DNA of 64,000 nucleotides from Verpa conica (taxonomy: Eukaryota; Ascomycota; Pezizomycetes; Pezizales; Morchellaceae). Position 1 is the stretch's first letter, and every line of letters starts with the position of its first letter. Below the pieces are notes generated by a model. The model worked only from the letters and a program-made list of their open reading frames with translations. It was not told the DNA's origin and searched no databases. Shown here in pieces: positions 57,743 to 64,000 of the stretch. The stretch covers positions 1,054,001 to 1,118,000 of the forward strand of contig JAUFSD010000012.1 of the NCBI GenBank assembly GCA_033030425.1, written 5' to 3'. A program made the position numbers and the translations under genes.

Positions 57743-60122
57743 TTATCTAGTACAATATTTATTGACTACCCTAGTCATTGTATTTCTGCTATCTAGGGTG
57801 TCCCACGTCAAACTCGTCAGGTCAGACCGAGTTTTACCTTTGTAGACTATCTCAGGTCTTAAGTCTATGGTCCCAACCGTAATTTTGATTGTGTATTTAG
57901 CCTGGTAATATTTTGTTGGCACAAATGGGAGGTAACTCCGTAACCCTTTCTTTCCCTTCTTTTTCTTTTCAAATTCCACTTCTTGAAATTTCGTTGGGTC
58001 TAAGGTCAGCATACAAATATGATCGACGTCTACAATAGGAAGGTAAGAATAAATACTACTGATAATATTACTTCTAGGTGGTGGCACTTACCAGGGCCTA
58101 GCCTTATTGGTGGGGTATCGTTAGAACACTGAACCAGATATTCTCGCCAAATATCCTTGCGCACCTTGAATTCCCGTGTAATATCATACTCGAAACACAT
58201 CGGGTTGTCGACTTCGATTTGTATTCCCTAGATTTTTTATACGAGTCGTAAGCAGCTGTAGATTTAGTATATTTATCTATATTAATCAATACCTTAGGAA
58301 CCAGCCATTCAATCTGCTTTCTAGCAAGAACTTCACCAGTAACAGGATGGGTAAATTTATCCTCGTCCAAGTGTATTTTTGAGTTGAAAGGTTTTGCTGT
58401 CACTAATCCGTAATGTGCGCGGCAAATTCGGCTTTGAATAGCGTCTACTTCGTTTTTGAGCGATTGTATCTGATAAAGAAGAGCACCACGAACCACCGCT
58501 TGTTGCCTACCCCCATAGAGCTCATACCGTCAGTATATTTAAACCATTAGGGATTGGTGTACTTACGCATCAACAGGTTTAATCACCTGGATCCACCTAT
58601 CAATTAGACGGACATGTTCTTCGACTTGCTGTTTGAGATATGGTGAGGTGCCGAACCCACCGACGAGAAAAATAAACTGCCGAGTTCCTAGATCAGTACC
58701 CACTTCTCAGTCGTAATTATAGAGAAATATATATCATACGCCCACTTGATAGCCTTTATCAATGCATCCCTTAATATGCATTTCTACCATTTCTTTAATT
58801 TTTTCTACCGGCCCTGCGAAAAACTCCTGCATTTTTTCTCTATTTAGTAATAGTCAGCGGTATTCAAAAAAGTAGGTAATTCAAGAAGTAGATAATTCAG
58901 GAAGCAGGTAATTCAAGAAGTAGGTATATAATTTAAGAATGTAGGTTATTGGGTCGTCCCACCGAGTTATAGGGAGATACCCATTCTTCTTTCCTTTGCA
59001 TGGGATATCATCACGAGCCAAGCGAATATTAAAGGTCGTATCATAAGGATCGTTGCCGAAGAGCTCTTTCCGCCTAATAAACTCCTCAGTCATAAACTCT
59101 CTTTCAGCTGGTGTCAACCCTTGCCAAGCTGTCGATCCTATTTGAGACTCTAAGTAGTCATTGAATTTCTTGTCAATAAGTGTTGAGCCGCAGAATGCGC
59201 CTATAATCAGCTAGGATTAGTATCATAGTTTATTATTTAAAGTATACAGGAGCTTGAGGAGCCGTATGCACCTGATATCGCCCCTGTTTGTTTAACTCGA
59301 ACAATCGGATCCAATTGTGTAATCGCATAAGATGAAAGATCGACTGTTCCACCACCAGCGTCACAAACGATAAAACAGTCACCTATCTATACATTTTTAA
59401 GGTCAAATCTCTTATATCTTATTATGGAACAAAAGGTATCGGTCATACTATATAGGAATTTTCCTTCGTTTGAATAGGCTTTATGATGTATAAAGCTGCT
59501 GCCTCCGGCTCCGTTAAACTAACGGAAAATTTGTGGGCACCGATTCCAGTATCTTGAACAATGCGCTTATAATTATCGATGGTACTATGCCCAAAAGTTG
59601 CTGGGACCGTTAAGAGGAAATTAAAAAAGTCACCCTGGTGAGAGAACCCTTGCTCCACTAGGAATATCTTTAGATGGGTATATAGGCTATCTATATAGAA
59701 GTGCACTAGGTCGTTCAGGCTTAGTCTAGGTGGAGTGGAGTACTGATCCGAAAACGTGGGGTCCAAGAAGAGCTTAAAAAGTCTCAGCGTCGAATAACTA
59801 GTATTTGAGATTTGAGTTGATCTCTCGGCCTCGAAGCCCCATAGCTTAGGCCCATCCTCTGAATACGCGATCACTGTTGGGACCTTATAGCGTATCGCTC
59901 CTTTTGGCTGCCCTGGCCAGTTTCCAAGCTGCGCGGGTCGGGTGTTGCTATCAATCCGTGTATACGCTACGCCTAAAGTTGCAAGTGAACATCGTCAACA
60001 GTGGCCTTGGGGTGGACATCTTTGCACGAACCTGAGTATGTTGTCCCAAAGTCGATAGCGACAGCGATAGTTTTATTCTCGATTCCGGCATCGGGAAAAT
60101 TATTCCTGATTGCTGGGCCCAT
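57743..60122 (-). CDS. Hsp70-like ATPase, HSPA12-type (gene B)
   Basis: Nine exons, read 60122-60032, 59972-59449, 59386-59272, 59200-58963, 58839-58740, 58676-58567, 58506-58293, 58227-58092 and 58029-57743, give 604 aa with no stop. ATP-binding blocks: VAIDFGTTYSGVAYTR (Asp24), LTVPATFGHSTIDNYKR, LTEPEAAALYII, CDAGGGTVDLSSY (Asp214) and FLVGGFGTSPYLKQQ. The tail reads KYYQAKYTIKITVGTIDLRP, like gene A, with an extra C-terminal stretch. Internal exons 5, 6 and 7 have exactly the same lengths (100, 110, 214 nt) as in gene A, so the two arose by duplication. Phosphate-1 is canonical here (DFGTTYSG), while gene A has DFGATYSG. Intron 4 holds a minisatellite. Gene D is divergent, 993 bp away. 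Confidence 0.88.
58862..58945. repeat. 16-bp minisatellite inside intron 4 of gene B
   Basis: About five tandem copies of a unit near ATTCAAGAAGTAGGTA (plus strand) lie inside the fourth intron of gene B, which is 122 nt long here against 54 nt at the same position in gene A. Expansion of this repeat explains the length difference. Confidence 0.8.
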
Positions 60123-61115
60123 CTTTATAAGTTTCTGAAGTAGGTAACGATGCACAGGAAAGCTGAAGAATCAGTAGAGTAAATCGGTAGTCTTTTTGTT
60201 TTACAGAAAGGTTAATTAATACATCATGCGAACATCGGCAGGGTTAGAGGCGCCCAGAGGGAGGTATATATAGGTTAGGATTCTATTTATAAATATACTC
60301 AGAAGTTATTATCTTCTGTTACCCGCTCTACCAGCAGAGTGCGCACACAATTCCTCCCCCCAACATAATTCATGCCTCACCCAACTCCACAGACCTCAGA
60401 GGGTACTAGCAAGCTTTTTCTGACCTTAAAAAGTAGGAATTGTGGTGATCTCTTCCATCTCTATATCTCTGTCGATATTCACGCGGCAGGTTAACCTCTT
60501 AGTAGTCACAAAATACCCCATTAACTGGTGAGGCCCATGAGCACACTCAAACACAGGGTGTGGCTTACTAAGAAGTTTTCTTACCTCCTTTTTCTCAGAA
60601 CAGAAACCACCTCTACAGATTACTCTGCCACTTATTACTCCAGCCACCTATTTCATTTCGAGTCCCTGTTAATGTATATAGCGCGGGAATGAAATCCCTG
60701 TAGATCCCGCTGCCATATTCCGGAAGCGCTTGACGTGTCTAGAACTTGATCTTATTGCAGTATAAAGTACAATCCACCGATCACCCTTTCCCACCACCAT
60801 AACACCAATCTCTGAGGCCTGTTACGACACCGCCGGCGACGACATTTACGCGACCACTACTCTATACAATCTTACGGGTACCTTAGCTGATACCCTATCT
60901 AATTCTCTAGTATCATCCGCCTTCAACCACTGAGTCGCCGGTCCCCTTAATATCTACATCAACACCTGATTACACAGCTATAGTTGTAACTATACAGCAC
61001 ATTGACAAAGGGTGCAAGCACAAACAAGCTACGTAGGGACAGGGGGGGGAGGGGGAAGGCTGATATTGCTATTGGTGTACTAAAGCGATAGTGCCTAGTC
61101 CCTGTGGATAGCTGG
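60123..61115. promoter_or_regulatory. Bidirectional promoter B/D with a short minus-strand ORF
   Basis: 993 bp between divergent starts. A minus-strand open frame ends at 60426 (from about 60647; it reads GRVICRGGFCSEKKEVRKLL, then a block with KPHPV and MGYFVTTKRL). It occupies the same position and strand as the small ORF upstream of gene A, with weak similarity. A plus-strand frame at about 60807-60933 (ending LVSSAFNH) is also open but unrecognised. Confidence 0.35.
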
Positions 61116-62348
61116 ATGTGTTTCGGGAAAAAGAAGAAACAGGCGGGTGCCGTGCAGGTGGACACCAACAGACAGGCCGAGGAACGGCAGAAGCAGGCGG
61201 AAGCCGAGGGACAGAGGCAGGAAGCCAGGGAACAGAACTGGATAAAAGCCGAGGAACGACAGAACCAGGTGGAAGCCGAGGAACGACGGCGCCGGAGGCG
61301 GGATGCCAGGGAACAGCAGCGGATAGAAGCCGAGCGAAAGAGGCAGGTGGAAGCCGATGAACGACAGAGCCAGATAGAAGCCGAGGAACGACAAAGCCAG
61401 ATAGATGGCGGAGAACGACAGAGTCAGATAGAAAACGAGGCACAGCAGAGCCAGATAAAAGATGAGGAGCGACAGAGTCAGGTGGAAACCGAGGAACAGA
61501 TCCAGGCAGAAGACGAGGCCCAGATAGAAGCCGGGGGGCAGCATATAGAAACCGGGCGACAGGGGCAGATAGACGCCGTACCAAGTCAAACAGGTTGGGC
61601 TGAACAACCCAAAGACGACGAATCACTAGTTTCCCTTTTTAGAGAGGTTGATACGCTCTTGACGGACCATGTCATCAATTATTACATTGATAATGACGGT
61701 ACAATCTATGAGGATGAAAGCTCTGGAATTCCTGAAGCTGCTCGCCAACGCCTTGAGAAAAGTGTCCCAAGATTCGACTATCTAATTCGACGTGAAGACT
61801 CTCGGAAGTATGCCCTCCGTGCCATCATTGCCAATAGAATTATAGAAGAGGCTAGTGGAGTTATAAATCCTGGTGTGTACACCTTCGTAATTCCCTCATG
61901 GAGATATCTAAACTAAACCGATTATGAGGGGGAAAAATAAGCTTCACCGGCCCTTACACAAGACGAGTATAAAAAAAAAAAGATAGATAAGATTACCAAA
62001 GAAATTTACGAAGACACAAAAAGATTCTATATCCAGGGCCGCGGTAAACGACGTGGTAGTATGACCGTAGTAGTAAAAGCTGCAGTCGACTTTGCCTTTA
62101 TGATAGCAGGGCAACCAAGCGGGCTTGAATTCATTTGGAAGTCTCCCACTCAGGAAGAACTTTCGAGAAGCTCTTATGACCCTTCGACGGTAGAGGTTGT
62201 GTTTACAGTACCATCTGAATTAGTGGATAATGGGGGAACGATGGAGCAAGCAACAGTCTTTCCAGGGTTCGGGAGACGGTTGCCAGAGGGTAAAATAACT
62301 TTGTTAGAGAAGATCAAAATTCTCTTATATGTCCCGCCCCCCCTTTAG
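61116..62348 (+). CDS. Charged-repeat protein with conserved C-terminal domain, partner of gene B (gene D)
   Basis: Two exons, 61116-61872 and 61963-62348, give 380 aa. I chose the ATG giving MCFGKKKKQAG; a Cys at position 2 followed by a basic patch could be a membrane-anchor signal, but this is a guess. Residues 15-150 are a very charged Glu/Arg/Gln helix, including five 9-residue units of ERQSQIEAE type (82-126). Residues 161-380 are the domain shared with gene C: WAEQPKDDESLVSLFREVDT, LLTDHVINYY, RREDSRKYALRAIIANRIIE, NPDEY (formed at the splice), AAVDFAFMIAGQPSGLEFIW, DPSTVEVVFTVPS and ATVFPGF. The intron sits at the same place in both genes, so the shared part is homologous. Function unknown. 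Confidence 0.82.
61359..61493 (+). repeat. 27-bp coding minisatellite (five units)
   Basis: Five units of exactly 27 bp, close to GAACGACAGAGCCAGATA followed by GAAGCCGAG, encode 9-residue repeats ERQSQI(E/D/K)xx. All keep the frame. Similar but looser units precede and follow. The period of nine residues with Ile/Val spaced regularly is consistent with a long charged helix. Confidence 0.85.
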
Positions 62349-62578
62349 AGTCCAAGGGCTCATTTAATCATTGAGGGGAAGGGGGAAAAAACCACCCTTT
62401 AGAGATGGTTGGTTTACGCAAGTCACAAGATAGTTACTAATATGATTTTTACGTACTATATAGGTATTTTTAGTGGTAGCGTCAATGGCTCCAACTCGTG
62501 TTTAAATTAAAAGGACTGATCTAGCTAGTTAGTTAGACCCTGTATATATTTTACTACCTTTTCTTTTAGTATTTTCTT
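62349..62578. other. 3' spacer of gene D
   Basis: AT-rich 3' region of gene D. No gene is seen. Confidence 0.35.
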
Positions 62579-62791
62579 TTTCTTATAGCGAGGTATGGCT
62601 GTATATTTGCACCTCGCTATAAGAAACGCCAAAAATCAAGCAGATTTCGTTTCTTATAGTAGGTTTTCCGAAGATATCTTGTATAGCTAGGGTAGTCTTG
62701 GTGCGGAAAAAAAAGTCGAGTGGATGTATCCGGGGGGGTTTCTTACAGCAAGTTTTTTTCTTACAGTGAGGTATGTTCCTTATAGCGAGGT
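62579..62791. repeat. Six copies of TTCTTATAGCGAGGT-like motif with a perfect hairpin
   Basis: A perfect inverted pair TTTCTTATAGCGAGGT (62579-62594) and ACCTCGCTATAAGAAA (62611-62626) is followed by direct copies: TTTCTTATAGTAGGT (62650), TTTCTTACAGCAAGT (62739), TTCTTACAGTGAGGT (62758) and TTCCTTATAGCGAGGT (62776). Such clustered copies resemble the transposase-binding ends of a DNA transposon. No transposase gene is present nearby. Confidence 0.6.
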
Positions 62792-64000
62792 GTGATTGTT
62801 TATATATACTCGTTCCGTATCCCTGTCGAAGTTAAAGAAACACTAGGATAGCCTATTTTGTTATTAAAGTTAGCTTTCGTATCCCTGTAGTCCCCTCGAA
62901 CCCTGAAAATTAGACAGGGATGGAGCTTTGATAGAGTGTAATTATGACATACAGATTTTACTGTTGCTAAGGGATGTGGTGAACCAACCAGTCCGGGTAA
63001 GGTTGGAGCAATTATATATGACAGGGAGGTCAATGATAAAGACTAGTACGTTCGGATGGTGTGGGCTGCTTTGTGTTTTTTACAATCAAAGAGTCTAAAC
63101 GAAGAAATGACCTAATTCGATCATGCAGAAAACTAGGATGATATTATGATGACAGATCAGGAGAGGGATTATCTAAGTTGGGGCATTCCTCTAAGCGGAC
63201 AGGTGTCTCTGTGGCTAGTAATACTTAGACTTGTCTACTAGCGTGTGCCACAATAGTGCCACTGGGGTATCTTCTCGTTTTGAGCTATAGAGTTCTATCG
63301 AGGATCTTTTTGGAAAGTCCTTTGAGAGAAGCCGCTATATACATATATGGATAAAATGTTTCTATAATTATCTAGTGGATACAAGCTCAAAATAGTTGTT
63401 CTTGCTGTCCTTTTCTTTGCCCTTGCCTTTACCTCACGTTCCTCGATCCTTTTTACCAGAGGCTTTAGAGTGGAAAAAGTGTATAGCTAGTCTAGAATCT
63501 ACTCGATGCCCCACTTTTTAAGCACTGCTAAAGCTTAGGATATGTATAATTATTAGTGCCTACGGTAGGCAGTAGGCAGGGCGATAAGGCTATTCTTTAG
63601 AGCACAGGGTCCAGCTTTATTGCTATGAGTTTTTTTATTGAATAGTAGAGATCTAGGGGAAGTAAAATTTACTAGTGAGTATAAAAGGATCTTCTGGGGA
63701 CTTACCGGTTTAGGGGAAATAACTTGCTGGTGAATGAGGGACTTGATTGTGGATGCACTACTAATGCTTGGCGGTGGTACCTGTTTAGGTACGAGGGTAT
63801 GCTATGTAGCATCAAGCATTTGGGTTAAAGCTTAATCAAACTCGAAATTTGTATTGCTATACCTGAATCCAAAAGCCTAAACCAAGTCCAAACAAATTCC
63901 CAAAATACTATAAAAATTATACACACGTACATAAGAAACGGTAGAAAAATAGTTCCATCTCAAACTCCTTATACTTACTGTGGGAACTGCGAATAAATAT
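62792..64000. other. Intergenic to window end, no gene seen
   Basis: AT-rich DNA with frequent stops in all frames. I recognise no gene, RNA or further repeat. Confidence 0.4.

Noticed and set aside
61069..61626. Long minus-strand open frames opposite gene D
   Set aside because: They are mirror images of the charged repeats (Leu/Pro/Val-rich, repetitive) and have no family resemblance; the plus strand holds the conserved domain.
62880..62910. tRNA B-box-like CCTCGAACCCTG
   Set aside because: No matching A-box or cloverleaf could be drawn around it.

Overview
The window looks like nuclear DNA of a filamentous ascomycete. Reasons: small introns of about 50-140 bp with GTRNGT-type donors and CTAAY-type branch points; an acidic ribosomal P0 gene, a type I Hsp40 with a CaaX tail and a long SNT2-type chromatin factor; and NACHT/ankyrin and F-box/ankyrin relics. 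Wide AT-rich spaces between genes with hairpin elements suggest an early-diverging Pezizomycotina such as the Pezizales. That last step is inference from style, not from a search. All gene models below were spliced by eye. For every spliced model except the doubtful one at 52522-53540, exon lengths sum to a multiple of three and no internal stop remains.

Left part (1-24 kb): an ankyrin relic (minus); uroporphyrinogen decarboxylase HEM12 (1868-3226 +, 5 exons); a secreted alpha/beta hydrolase (4631-3463 -, 3 exons); the mitochondrial MutS homologue MSH1 (9172-5344 -, 12 exons); a WrbA/Pst2-type flavodoxin-like quinone reductase (11133-10384 -, 3 exons); 4.6 kb with no recognisable gene; ribosomal stalk protein P0 (16880-15735 -, 4 exons), divergent from an SNT2-like BAH/PHD/SANT/GATA/ePHD protein (18603-23880 +, 6 exons).

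Middle (24-48 kb): an F-box/ankyrin pseudogene; a roughly 380 bp terminal-inverted-repeat element; a DUF726/Mil1-like membrane hydrolase (31876-28439 -, 4 exons); a Ser-rich disordered protein of unknown function (34255-36574 +); a collapsed NACHT-ankyrin pseudogene (39635-40486); a small unknown ORF behind a pair of TCACGTGA palindromes; a 7-exon gene of a lineage-expanded family of unknown function (41679-43301 +); and a YDJ1/MAS5-type Hsp40 (45738-47455 +) with a 13-nt microexon that cuts its HPD motif.

Right part (49-63 kb) is the most interesting. Two HSPA12-type Hsp70-like ATPase genes (A 51902-49708 and B 60122-57743, both minus, nine exons each with the same intron plan) are each divergent from a partner gene on the plus strand (E 52522-53540 and D 61116-62348). 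Between the pairs lies gene C (55826-54028 -). Its N-terminal helical domain matches partner E and its C-terminal domain matches partner D, so C joins the two partner halves. A short minus-strand ORF also sits between each Hsp70-like gene and its partner. I propose that this is a duplicated Hsp70-like/partner module. Several hairpin or TIR elements (49157-49273, 56399-56527, 56531-56606, 57374-57615, 62579-62791) are scattered through it.
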